Source of the DNA: Lunularia cruciata
Taxonomy: Eukaryota; Streptophyta; Marchantiopsida; Lunulariales; Lunulariaceae
Length of the DNA stretch: 64,000 nt
Direction of reading: 5' to 3'
NCBI GenBank assembly: GCA_948567375.1
Contig: OX419756.1
Coordinates: 54,104,552 to 54,168,551, forward strand
This document shows, piece after piece, positions 54,066-64,000 of the stretch (the stretch's first letter is position 1; every line of letters begins with the position of its first letter). The notes beneath the pieces were generated by a model. That model was not told where the DNA came from. It made no database searches and was given only the letters and a program-made list of their open reading frames with translations. A program made the translations under genes and the position numbers.

Positions 54066-54756
54066 GGGGAGCATTTGCAATACAATGTTATTCAGTATTC
54101 ATATTTCTGAAGATAGATAAAGCAAAGTTCTATTCTCAGTACTCTTTGCTTAAGCTTAATTCCGATTGTCAATTTTGTGTTTGTGTTTGTGTTTGTGTTT
54201 GTGAGTGTGTGGAGAATTCCAAAGAGCAAGTCAGTGTGTTTGTAGATGTTGGGAGTCTACAGCCTTGATCTTCATTTTGTATGTTTGATCTTGAGTGAAG
54301 TGCATCGGAGCAATGCCTTGACAGATCTGAGAGGAATTGTAGTGTTGGTAGTATTCTACATTGGTGAGTATAGCGCGAAGTTGATGTGAAACAATTTTGA
54401 TCGAGGAAGTCATGCCTTCAGTGGAGGGGTGGAACACAATTCTGAGGCAAAATCAGTCTTTGCAGTGAAGTGCCGTCTTCGGGAGAATCTGAATCATCAC
54501 AATCAAGAGTTGTTTGGACAGAATTTGCTATGTTGTGATTATGTGTGTGTATTCGTGACAAGTTGTCAAGATTGTGAGCTTGTTACTCTCTTTTGGGTGT
54601 AGTTTCTATCTGAGAGATTAAAGAAGCCATCAAGAAGAACTGCAATTGTGACTTTTGTCTTTGTATTTGACCAATTCTGGATAGTATCTGTGTGGGAATG
54701 AACTTTACTGACCCGATTACCGCAAAAAGTGATATTTGCCGGGTTGTCACAACTAG

Positions 54757-55113
54757 CATGTGATCTTATCTTGACCCAACCACTAAGTCAAGGATTCCTT
54801 CACATGGGCTATCCTTGGACTATAGAAGAATCCAAAACAAAAAGGCTTGCGGGCCCAAGAGTTCTCAACTCTTTACTCAAAGCCAAACACCTAGGAATAA
54901 TACCAAGTCAACACACTAGAATCCAAAATAGTGGTGCTCATCTTTTCCACCTCCTCTAAAGTAAGGTCCCCTCTATCCTAGCTATGACTAACTCTAGCTA
55001 ATCATGATTAATATAGAACCATCCTTTATCTCTATATAAATAATACCTCTCAAGTACTTGTAATACCAAGCTAAATATCACAATACCACACACATGCACA
55101 AATACGTGTTACA
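54757..55113 (-). repeat. C2 5' LTR, outer part
   Basis: Resumes the C LTR after the solo A LTR and ends GTGTTACA at 55113, then joins family-A LTR sequence. Confidence 0.9.
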
Positions 55114-55270
55114 GTTTCGAGTACTTTGCCTTATGACACAAAGTCATTTTATCTTGGGTTACAACCCGAGGACACCTGTCTTCACCTTCTATGCCATATA
55201 GGCGCAATTCAACTTCTTCTGTACAATTCTTCTTCAAAAATAAGAAAAAAACAAAAATGTGGGTACCAGA
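55114..55270 (-). repeat. family-A LTR fragment (right part)
   Basis: Ends AATGTGGGTACCAGA, the outer terminus of an A LTR. Together with 44520-45500 it brackets C2, so C2 inserted in this LTR. Confidence 0.7.
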
Positions 55271-55830
55271 ACGCATGATAGTTGTCACGCCATTTGTAGT
55301 GTTGCATTTGGATTGCTCGGACACAAGTGTTGCAATGGTAGTAGTTAGAGTTATTTCAGCCGTTTCTCAGAGATTACTTTTGACAGTCAGATTTTGTGTT
55401 CAAGGTACTGACTTCACGATGGAGCCCACCGTCACTTTGCACCGTTTGCACCATTGAGTATGCCGTCAGTGGGACCGTTAGGGTTTCCAACCTAGCTCGA
55501 GTCCAAGGAAGTGCAGCTCTAGGGAACTCACTTCTCTGATGTTGAGCTTTCAAGTTCTTAGCTATGGTGGATAGAGGCCAACAAGCATTATTTGGATTCT
55601 CTTAGCTAGAGTAGGTGTGGCTTGACTGTAATCAACGCCCAATTGTTTGCAGTTTATAGAGTGACAGATCAAATACTGATTCCAAGTTGAGTGTATTTGA
55701 GAGTTATAAAAAATCTAATTATTATGGCACTTTAGAGTCTATGTATGACTTATGTGTGAGTTTTGCTTCTATAGTGTATGATATTGACAGCGATGTATGT
55801 TGTGTAGCAATGTATATACGCATGACAAGG
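55271..55830 (+). repeat. element B2 3' LTR remainder
   Basis: ACGCATGATAG then TGTCACGCC begins the X module, followed at 55723 by a second Y module, as at 27437. The first roughly 95 bases of the LTR are missing because of the A LTR insertion. Confidence 0.6.
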
Positions 55831-58760
55831 ATGCTTGGATATTGTATATGTGCTTAAAAGGATATATATATATATGCATGTTGATGCTTGCTTGAAACAT
55901 CAAGGGCAGGTGCATGATTATAAAGTGCTTGCCTACAAGTCAAGCACATGCATCAAGTGTATGGGAGAGAGGTGCATATAGCTAATAGGAAACAAGAGGA
56001 ATAAAATAAAAGATAGGGAAATGCTAATTTTAATGGCTCTACATTTGCACCATACATCATCTCCTTCCCACTTATATGTGGTAGAAGGTTTACTCTGCTA
56101 TTTGGAAATGCTCTAATACCAAAGATATTAACTTCTGATAAATTACATAAGGTATTGCAAAAGTTCAAACCTAATTAGAATCATGCTTCACAAAACAACC
56201 TATTTGGATTCCAAATGCTATTAGCAGATACATCCCCACATGATTTATGCATATGAATTTATTGTCTAATTTGTTAGTGAGAATGAGATGGATAGTGTAG
56301 CTATCTTGATTAAAGAGATTTTTTTTAGGATTTAAAGCATCACATTGTTTTTAAAGATATTAAGCTTTTCTTATTTCTAGAATGCAAAGGAATATTTTCA
56401 AATTTGTATTGATATTGTCAATCTTTCAAGGTTGCATGCAAATGAAATTTTAGATTTTACAAAATGATCATTGTTCTCATATTGTTGAGTTATGGTTTGC
56501 ATAACCCATGAAAAAGTAAGTTAATGGAATTTATCTCCATAAAGTTGGAGTAGATTGTATGACAGATCCCATGATTGAGCTATTACAATGTGAGCAATTT
56601 GTGTACATTAATGTGATTGGCCACATAGATTATGATTGTATTCTCTTTGAAGGCTTTGATGTATATAGGTGGTGAAGATTTGATAGATTGTGGTGTTTTG
56701 AGTTTTAAGAGTCTTGAGTGGCAGTAAGATGTAGAGAGTGAGAGTTGGAACAAAGCATATGCGCTAGAGCATTGGAGGAAGCGTTTGATCAAGAGATGGT
56801 CTATGCTTGGGAGTTATGACTCCCAAATCCTTTTTGTCATTAGGCTTTGGATTTAACACCATGATTGAGTAAGGGGCACATTTTGATGGTGGCACATTTT
56901 GGAGCTATTGACATTCATATAGTCAATGATGGAGAACTCAAATCCTATCGTCCTTTTGGTGCTTACTTATGACCAGGTTTGGGACTTGACAATTTATACA
57001 AAGAGAAGGACTTAAATCTTGTTCTTGTACAAAGAGAAGGACCTAATCTTGTTCAAAAACTTCAAGGTGGGTTTGTGCTATTTGTCAAAAAGAGAAAAAA
57101 CTAAATGACAAACTTGCAAGTACTTTGGTCCTAAAAAGGGAAGTCTAGAGTTCTTCAACAATTGAGGATATTAGCAAAGGGCATTTGAGGAAAAAAGACC
57201 ATATTTGGAAAGAGTAGCTAATGCGTTATGGTTTAAAGACAAAAACCAAGGGATTTGAGTAGTTTCTAAGTGGGTTCAATTGAAGCAAGATCTTACCCAA
57301 ATCAACAAATTGAAGAATTTTGGGAGTTATATCACATCTTTCCATGATTTGTCAATGGATTAAGAGAAAAAAGTAGTAATAATGTTGAGCTTAAGAAATT
57401 CTATGTTTGAATCAACATAAAATTTGATATGATTATTGAAATTGGAGCATTGAAAATAAAATTTTTGAGGAGAAGATTATGATTATATTTGGGGTTTTGG
57501 TTGCTTCTCAAGTTGTGATTTGAAACAAGCCATCAAAATTTTTAATTATAGTTGATGGTTTGGTCTTGCACTTCTTTGCAAAGGTTTCATGTGAATTCCT
57601 CAAATAGAGAATTCAAGGTCTTGGATTAAGTATACATTGGTATGTAAAGCTCAAAAGCTAGCCTAGCTTTGGAACTAATCCATATCTAGGGATTTGGATT
57701 GGATTTGATTTGGATTGGATTTGATTTGGATTGGATTTAACGTTGAAATTTTATAATGATTTAGATAGGAGCACATCCAACTATTGTGTAGAATTTAGTT
57801 GACTCAATTTTTAATGAGAGGGAGAGCAAAAGCAACAAACTCTACTAAAAGTACTATCATAAGCTAAGTGGAACATTTCAACCTCTAATCATAATTGAAT
57901 GCAAATTCTGCTATTTTTATGACTATGATTGAAAATTTTAGGTTTTTGGAGTGGTTATAAAGACTATGAGTATCTTTGAGTTAGAAATTTGGTGAAATTT
58001 GCCAAAGTACAAGAGAAAACACACAATTAGGGATTTTGAAATTAGGGTTGAAATTAAAAAAATATGGCCAAGTTGAGATCTTGTCAAGAAAGCTATAATG
58101 GTCAGATTGAGGCTCGCTTTATATTATTGGAGAGCTTATCTTATAGGCTTTTTATTGAATTGTTAAACATCCAAATCAAATACATAGGAAAAAAATTATT
58201 TCCGTTTGAGTCTTGTAGAGATCTCCCCTATCAAAAGGCATAAAACTCCCTACTTGGAGTTCAAATTGGATGAAAAATTGGAGTATAGATGGATAAAACT
58301 TGGATTAGAGATTGAAATCAACTTTCAAATAAAGTAAAGTTTTGAAGCTCATTTTAACCAAAATTATATAGAGTTGTTACTAAATTTCTTTTATTTATAT
58401 CCTCTCCATGCTTGCATGCTTGATTGTACACCCAATTGGCTTGGATTGGTGTTCAAGCATTGCACTTAGGTTCTTTCTAAGTAAGCATACTATGTATTTC
58501 TCCTTGGTAATGTTGGAAGTAAAGACAAGTGGACTAGGACTACATTATGATGACAAGTTACTCCCCTTCTTATTAAAAGGAACACTAAAAACACTTCCGT
58601 TCCGATAGTTGTGCACATAATTGTGCTCAAACTATCAATGATAGATCTATGTACAACTTTTGATATGTAAGCTCCAAAACTAGGCATTTCGTGTTTTCAC
58701 ATAGAGAGAAAAGCAAAGTCTGACAATGTGAACAATATTCTTTTATCCAATTGCACCCAA
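55831..58760. other. unassigned AT-rich stretch
   Basis: No domain found in six frames. There is a short TA microsatellite near 55862-55874, a 29-bp tandem duplication (CAAAGAGAAGGACYTAATC) at about 56996-57050, and the 16-bp repeat noted separately. It is probably old, decayed element sequence. Confidence 0.4.
57691..57738 (+). repeat. three perfect 16-bp tandem repeats
   Basis: GATTTGGATTGGATTT three times in a row without mismatch. Confidence 0.85.
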
Positions 58761-59346
58761 TGTAATACTCCGAGGACAAGAGAAGAGAGAAAACACAGAT
58801 TGCACACTCAAACAATCGATGTCCCAAGGGAGCACCTTCTCTTTATTATATAGACAAAGAGGATCTCCGCCAAGGAAGCTCCACCATAGGATTAGGGACA
58901 CAGATAGGTGACATGTCAACAAGCTCCACCCTTGGATTACTTACTTGGATGGGTGACATGTCTGGTCTAGGTCCTATCTGGTTGGTCAAACAAGCTTTGA
59001 CCAGAGGGAATCTTTTAGGGAATCTTCCTGTAGGAATCTCAGAATCACGTGAGTAAGGTACCGTTGGAAAGCTCTTGATGAGAAAAAGCAAGGAGGAGGG
59101 AAAGCCAGCCTTTCCTCCGTTGGGGGGGGGGGAATCTGCACATTTTCAAGGCCTAATTCATCCGTTTAGGCCTCCAAAATTGCCTTCAAAGATTTTAGGT
59201 ATATTTTGGTTCCTACTCTATTAGTAGAAGTCCCCTTTTGGTGATACCTCTTTCTGATCTATTTCTACCATCATGTATAACATCATTCTAGATGTTACCA
59301 AACCGAATTTCACATCTAGATCATATGGCTAGCTCTTGGTATTACA
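58761..59346. repeat. solo LTR of family E (586 bp)
   Basis: TGTAATACTCC ... GGTATTACA with inverted ends and perfect CCCAA duplications at 58756-58760 and 59347-59351. A minus-strand TATATAAT near 58849 suggests minus orientation. It contains a G9-10 run near 59125. No internal element sequence flanks it. Confidence 0.85.
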
Positions 59347-59351
59347 CCCAA

Positions 59352-61366
59352 GATAATTTTCCCTTTCTCAATTCTATCATTTCTTGAGAATCTAGTCTAA
59401 AGGACTCCTACTCTGGAATGATTGATATCTACATATACTTGAAAGTTCATACTTTGGAATGGTAGTATCTACATAAAATCAACAAGGAATAAATGATAAC
59501 ATATATGAAATGAGTACAATCTCATTTTTTCTTGCTAATTCTCTAGAGTTAAACCTTCAAAGACTTAGCCCATATGTTTTCTCACGAACATAACTATGTG
59601 AGACTCAATGTAAGAATAATATAATATTAATGAGCCATTGATTGCAATACGAACCATGGTGGATTCTTATCTAGACCATCTTCCACACAAAAGATTCAGT
59701 TTGTGTTAGTAGCATATAGATCTCTTTTGTTTCTTCAAAAATCATGTATCAAGAGCAGCCATCTAGCCATCCCATATGATAGGTAGCTCTAAAACATGAC
59801 ATTCACATTCTTCAAAAGGTTGCAAGGCAATATCACCAATTCAATGCATCACAATCCATTTCAAGTTTCAAAAATCTATACCCATGACTAGTGTTGCTTG
59901 ATTGTTGGAATGTTGAGTTACAAATATAGTTGGAGATATAAATCCAATAATTTCTTCTATTTGCATGGTAACAACTTAACAACCTACATGAGCATTCCAA
60001 AATTGTAGCTTATTGGACAACATTTGGTGCTAGAGAGAGATTGACGTATTGGTCGGGTGAACTTTGGTATTGGAAATTATCCATCATCTTATGGTAAAAA
60101 TTTATTTAATATTTTCATTGATGTATTAAGGTGATACTAGAAGTACCACACAAGGTGGGTTCTCCAAGAAATGCCAACCCAAAAAGCAATTGCCAAGGGA
60201 TCATGATAGGAAATCATAAATACCATCCACATCCAAATCAGTTCCAAATAGAATGATTGCCTATAAATACAATGAACAAGTCAACAAAGAGAGAAGAGAA
60301 ATAAAGAAGAGATAGAAAAGAGATGCACATAAAGAAACAATGGAGATTCTTTGTTAAAATAACTTTGTAGAGAATAACTTTAAGATAAGAGTAAGATGTC
60401 ATGAAAATATAGGCATTCCATGTGGCTCCTTCCATGGTCACTAAATCTCATAGCTCCTTATGTGTCTCCCATGGCCCTTGAGGCTCCTAATCAATCCATT
60501 GAGAACAAATAAGAAAATATGAATTTACTTTCATATGTTTGTCTTCAAACGCAAATCCCATGAGATAAAAAGGATTTCTTCCATTACTTGTAGAAGGATA
60601 GAGGGAGTGTAATCATGCATGCTTACAACACAAACCCACTAGGATACTAATGATCACTCCCATCACTTGTAGAGGGAGTGTAATCAGGCACAAGAAATCT
60701 ATCATCAACATTATAGCTATCATTTGTACGATTGCCTAGATTAGAAAAAAACTATCATTAAACTTTTAATCTTATTGGCTTATTTACCCACCCTTGCTAA
60801 TTCTTTTATCATAGAATGGAAGTGCTTTGGACTTTGCATTCCTCTCCTTGAACCTAAGCTTTTTGGATTTAGATCTTAGTTTTTCAAACATCAACATCTC
60901 TATTTGTGCTCCATATTTGCTTCTCTATTTTTGCCAATTTTTTGAGCTTCTATTTTTTCTAGCTTACATCTCTCTCATGATCCCATAGCCTTATTCTTTG
61001 ACTTTGATTGGGTAGAAAGGTCATGCAAAAAAGTAGCTATAGTGGGTGTCAATTTTGAATAAGCTGTAGAAACCTTTTTTTCCTTTCTTGATTCTTCATC
61101 CAAACCTCTCTCTTGGTTTGCTTCTTTGCCATGTTTACTTTTTTCTCCATCTCATTTGAATGCATCTTTGGCTCCTCTTTTTTCAATGCATGTATCCTTC
61201 ACTCCTTCTCTACCAATGCATGGTTCTTTTACTCTTAATGAATTATTCATGTTTTGAAAACCTCATCCACATGAGCATCTTTCACACAAGGTTTAGAATC
61301 ATGCAAGAAAAAACTCTCTTTTTCTAGTACCTACTAAGTATCCTCTCTAAACTCAAACTCAATAGG
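59352..61366. other. unassigned stretch between two E LTRs
   Basis: No ORF or domain recognised. The motif TCACTTGTAGA(A)GG...GAGGGAGTGTAATCA recurs near 60590-60620 and 60660-60685. Pyrimidine-rich around 60830-61260. Confidence 0.4.
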
Positions 61367-62008
61367 TATTACATCCCAAGGACAGGAGAACTCCCAAGAG
61401 AAACACAAGAGAAGAAACACAAAGCTTCACACTCAATACTCCGATGCCCCAAAGGAGCATCCTCTCTTTATTATATAGCAAAGAGCATCCTCTCAAAGGA
61501 AGCTCCACTCTTGGATCATATACATGGATTGATGATATATTAGTGATATGTACAAGTTAGCTATACATAGATTAGTTGTATAGATGGGTAACATGTTAGT
61601 CCTTTTCCTATTTGGTTGATCAAAGAGGTTTGACCAAAGGGAATCTTCGTTTAGGAAGCTCAAAATTGCATAAGTGAGGTATTGTTGGAAAGCTTTCAAC
61701 AAGAGAAGGCCAGGCTTTTCTCCTATTTTTTGTCCTAACCCATAAATCCTAAACCCACTTGGGAAAAGGTCAACCTTTTACATGGTGGGGAAATATGTTT
61801 CCATTATTTAGACCTAATTCATTTGTTTAGGGAGTCCAAAATTGACTCTAAAGTTCTCATAGTGTTTTTGGCTCCTGATCTATTAGTGGAAGTACTCTTT
61901 TGGTGCTATCCCTATCTGATCTACTTAATCTATCATATATAAAATCTTTCCAAATGTTACCAAGCCCATTTTCACCTCTAGATAATATGTCTAGCTATTG
62001 GTATTACA
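61367..62008. repeat. second family-E LTR, diverged
   Basis: Same order of blocks as 58761-59346 (CCCAAGGACAGGAG, GATGCCCCAAAGGAGCATCC, CTCTTTATTATATAG, the CTAGCTATTGGTATTACA end). The start is degenerate and no duplication is clear. A 26-bp tandem duplication ending GTATTACAATACTTGT follows at about 61995-62044. Confidence 0.7.
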
Positions 62009-62046
62009 ATACTTGTCTTGCTATTAGTATTACAATACTTGTAAGA

Positions 62047-64000
62047 TGTGGTACCCACATTTTTTGTTTTTTATGGTTAGAAGGGTTTAAGAGATGAAGT
62101 AAGCACGAATTGCGGACAAAGAAGAGGCAAAAGTAACTTTGGAGGAAAGCCAAAGAAGCTGACATTGGATCCGGTGATGGAGGTACTCGAAAGAGGAGTA
62201 CACCGGAAGCAAGCCAAAGATCATCGTCTTCAGGTTGGAAAATGTAAGAATGATGAGGACCGTTTAACAACCTCTGTACGTGGCAAGAAAGTACATTTCA
62301 AGAAACGGCGGGGCAGAAGAAGCATATCTTGATAGTGACCCGTAGTGCACGCAGAAGAGAGAAAATTCACAGACAAAATAGACTGAAGAATGACTACGAT
62401 TTGGGGCAATTTAAATTGCGATTGCGCAGGGGAAAGTTGAATTCACTGAGTAAATTTCCAATTCCTTTGAGTAGTCATCCTACAGGAATGCGTGTCCGGA
62501 AGCCCATCGAGAGTGAAATTTTCCAAAACCCTGAGGGAGTAAGAGTGTCTCGTCCAGGAGACGGGCTGATCTTCCAACAGCGTAAAACGAGAGAACAAAT
62601 CATGGCTAAGAAGGTGGCCAACGTGCTGGCAGTGAGAGGTTTTGCAATTTGACAAGTAGATGTAGTAGCTAGGATCAAAGTCTTGGTTAGACTTCGTATC
62701 ACCTTTTTAGCATGGAACTGGAATTTCAGTTTCCCGAGAGTGATGGCAGAGATCGCTGCCAATAATTGTGAGGAGGGTCCCGAACTGGAGGGGAAGAGAG
62801 GCAATCTGGCTCGATGGACTGAGTTGGATTGGAAGTTAGTCCTGGGTTGAGAAGCAGGAGAGCTGATAGGGATCACCTTCTATCGGAAGTGTGATGCTGC
62901 AGAGGAGACGGCTGAGATTTGCAATTTCATTTTTTGCTCCAAGAACGACAAATGGTTACAAGGTGGAGTTCTATCGGGACCCGATCCAAAAAGCATCGTG
63001 AGGGCAATGATGGCCATGTTCAAGCCGGAGCGACCAACATACGTAACCATGCAGCAAGTAGTCTTCTTCCATCAGATGTTTGCAGGAGTACTCGTGAATT
63101 GGGTGAAGTGTTTCCATCACCGAACAAGGCGGATGGTAGTGAATTGGCAAGTGGGCTCGCCACTGCATTATTTTGCACCATTCGCAGCACATTTCTACTT
63201 CGGCCTGAACTTGCCCTCTAAAGATGAGCGGCATCGTATGGTCTCCCACATGCACCCTGATTTGAGACGAGAAGCCGACAAAGAGGAGCGACAATATATG
63301 CTTCAGCTGCGGGCAAATGACAAGTACTTTGCTAGAACGGGACAGTGGAAGATCAAAGATGTTGCCAGTCCAAAGACAAAGAAGTGAAGTGAACCCAAAG
63401 AAGCTAAACCATCGCCCATCCAACATAAGACTCGGAGGCTGATGTTGAAGACTACTAACGTCGTGAGAAGGGCGTCTTCGGGATCGGAGTCGGATGAAGA
63501 AACTGAGTCGCAAGAAGAGGACTCAGAAGAAGAAGAGATCACGTTGAAGAGTGAGGAGTCGGGTAGCAAAAGTGAAGGAGAGCCCGAAGTCCAGCAATCG
63601 GTGGTGGTAAGTGAGGCTGGCGAGGCAACGATGGAGAACAAGTCAAAACCCAAAGGAAAGAAGGAGTATTCCGTGAGGCCGAGTTCAAGAGGCCAAGACA
63701 AAGATAGTGCCGACACTATGAAGGTACAAAGATCACAACTTTGGATAAAGGAGCCAATGACGCAAGAGAAGACTCCAGACGAAGGTGGCAATGATGAAGA
63801 AGAAACCTTTGGCGGGATAGCATATTTGACGAGGGTGGTCACACCTTTGCTTGAGCTATTGAAAGAACATCGTATGGGAATTGCCCAAGATCAAGTGAAA
63901 GGGATGAATGAGCTGCAGATGGTGAAGCATCTATTGAAGGAAGTGCAAGAGCTACAGGAGCATCAAATTCAAAGAAGTGCGGAGATTGAAGATCTTCGGA
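62047..64000 (+). repeat. long family-A LTR, running off the window
   Basis: Starts TGTGGTACCCACATTTTTTG and follows 51880-54751 closely. It may be a solo LTR or the 5' LTR of another element; the rest is outside. Confidence 0.88.
62329..64000 (+). pseudogene. LTR-encoded ORF of family A, partial
   Basis: Aligned with 52234-53758 from the basic start to the coiled coil. Stops replace residues at 62650 (TGA), 62848 (TGA) and 63385 (TGA), and a one-base frameshift lies near 62925. After 63385 the frame stays open to the window end, with acidic repeats (E-E-D-S-E-E-E-E) and V-K-H-L-L-K-E-V-Q-E-L-Q-E. Confidence 0.6.

Larger units (their letters stand above)
51880..54751 (+). repeat. solo LTR of family A, long form (2872 bp)
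   Basis: Starts TGTTGTACCCACA and ends GGGTTGTCACA. Perfect ACTAG duplications lie at 51875-51879 and 54752-54756. It contains the best-preserved long LTR ORF in the window, followed by a TATTTAA box at 54059-54065. Confidence 0.93.
45500..55113 (-). mobile_element. truncated element C2, twice interrupted by solo A LTRs
   Basis: Minus-strand relative of C1. Its 5' LTR is split into 51546-51879 and 54757-55113. The leader ORF, gag, protease and RT are present; the rest of RNase H, the integrase and the 3' LTR are missing left of 45500. Solo A LTRs sit at 46813-48705 (TSD GCTTG) and 51880-54751 (TSD ACTAG). It is clearly older than C1. Confidence 0.85.
32286..55830 (+). mobile_element. Ty3/gypsy element B2 encoding a DNA methyltransferase and PHD finger
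   Basis: Plus-strand element followed in order through gag, protease, C5-cytosine methyltransferase, RT (Y-I-D-D-I-L-V-Y-S), RNase H, integrase and PHD finger. It has three later insertions: a solo C LTR at 38242-38933, a solo A LTR at 40119-42041, and a nested A/C2 block at 44520-55270 that removed the start of its 3' LTR. Removing these joins the B2 reading cleanly, for example across GAGC at the C LTR and TCAAC/TCAGC at the A LTR. Stops and frameshifts occur throughout, so it is dead. Its outer limits are uncertain. Confidence 0.8.

Noticed and set aside
58761-62008. A complete small element bounded by the two E LTRs
   Set aside because: The left LTR has its own perfect CCCAA duplication, so it is a solo insertion. 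The interval has no PBS, PPT or coding sequence.
1-64000. tRNA, rRNA, CRISPR, telomere or satellite arrays
   Set aside because: None seen. tRNA-like words occur only as retroelement primer sites, and tandem repeats are short and local.

Overview
The window is a stack of plant LTR retrotransposons with no host gene I can defend. Several degraded Ty3/gypsy families with plant-type primer sites (tRNA-Met and tRNA-Asp type), large solo LTRs and insertions nested three deep point to a land plant with a large, slowly purged genome. A gymnosperm or another non-angiosperm would fit, but the species cannot be read from the sequence. I use local family names A to F.

Left half (1-27,540). An older plus-strand element, B1, is cut by later insertions. 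At its left end it abuts element D (1-2144, minus; protease, gag, tRNA-Met-type PBS and a 425-bp LTR rich in heat-shock-element-like motifs). Inside its integrase sits element A (2503-22805, minus, TSD GGAGA on both sides). A has LTRs of 3752 and 2608 bp that themselves carry a long ORF. Element C1 (10837-18638, minus, two 679-bp LTRs, 4-bp TSD) is inserted in A's gag; it is young and almost intact. A 3.1-kb pyrimidine-rich insertion, F, interrupts B1 again at 23007. B1 ends with a PHD-finger-like C-terminus, a polypurine tract and its 3' LTR.

Middle (27,541-34,500). This is mostly unassigned AT-rich sequence with a diverged D-type solo LTR, a duplicated 34-residue module, weak exon-like stretches and part of a B LTR.

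Right half (34,500-55,830). A second B copy, B2 (plus), can be followed from gag through protease, a C5-cytosine DNA methyltransferase domain (36,981-38,241), RT, RNase H, integrase and a C-terminal PHD finger. It is split by a solo C LTR (38242-38933), a solo short A LTR (40119-42041) and a nested block (44520-55270). That block is an A LTR holding a truncated C2 element, which is itself hit by two more solo A LTRs (46813-48705 and 51880-54751, each with a clear 5-bp TSD).

Right end (55,830-64,000). Unassigned sequence, two family-E LTRs and another long A LTR that runs off the window.

The most exciting content is family B: a Ty3/gypsy-type retrotransposon coding for both a DNA-methylation writer and a chromatin reader. 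Both copies here are dead, but they decayed at different residues, so each supports the original motifs. The second novelty is family A, whose LTR U3 region carries a multi-domain ORF of several hundred codons.
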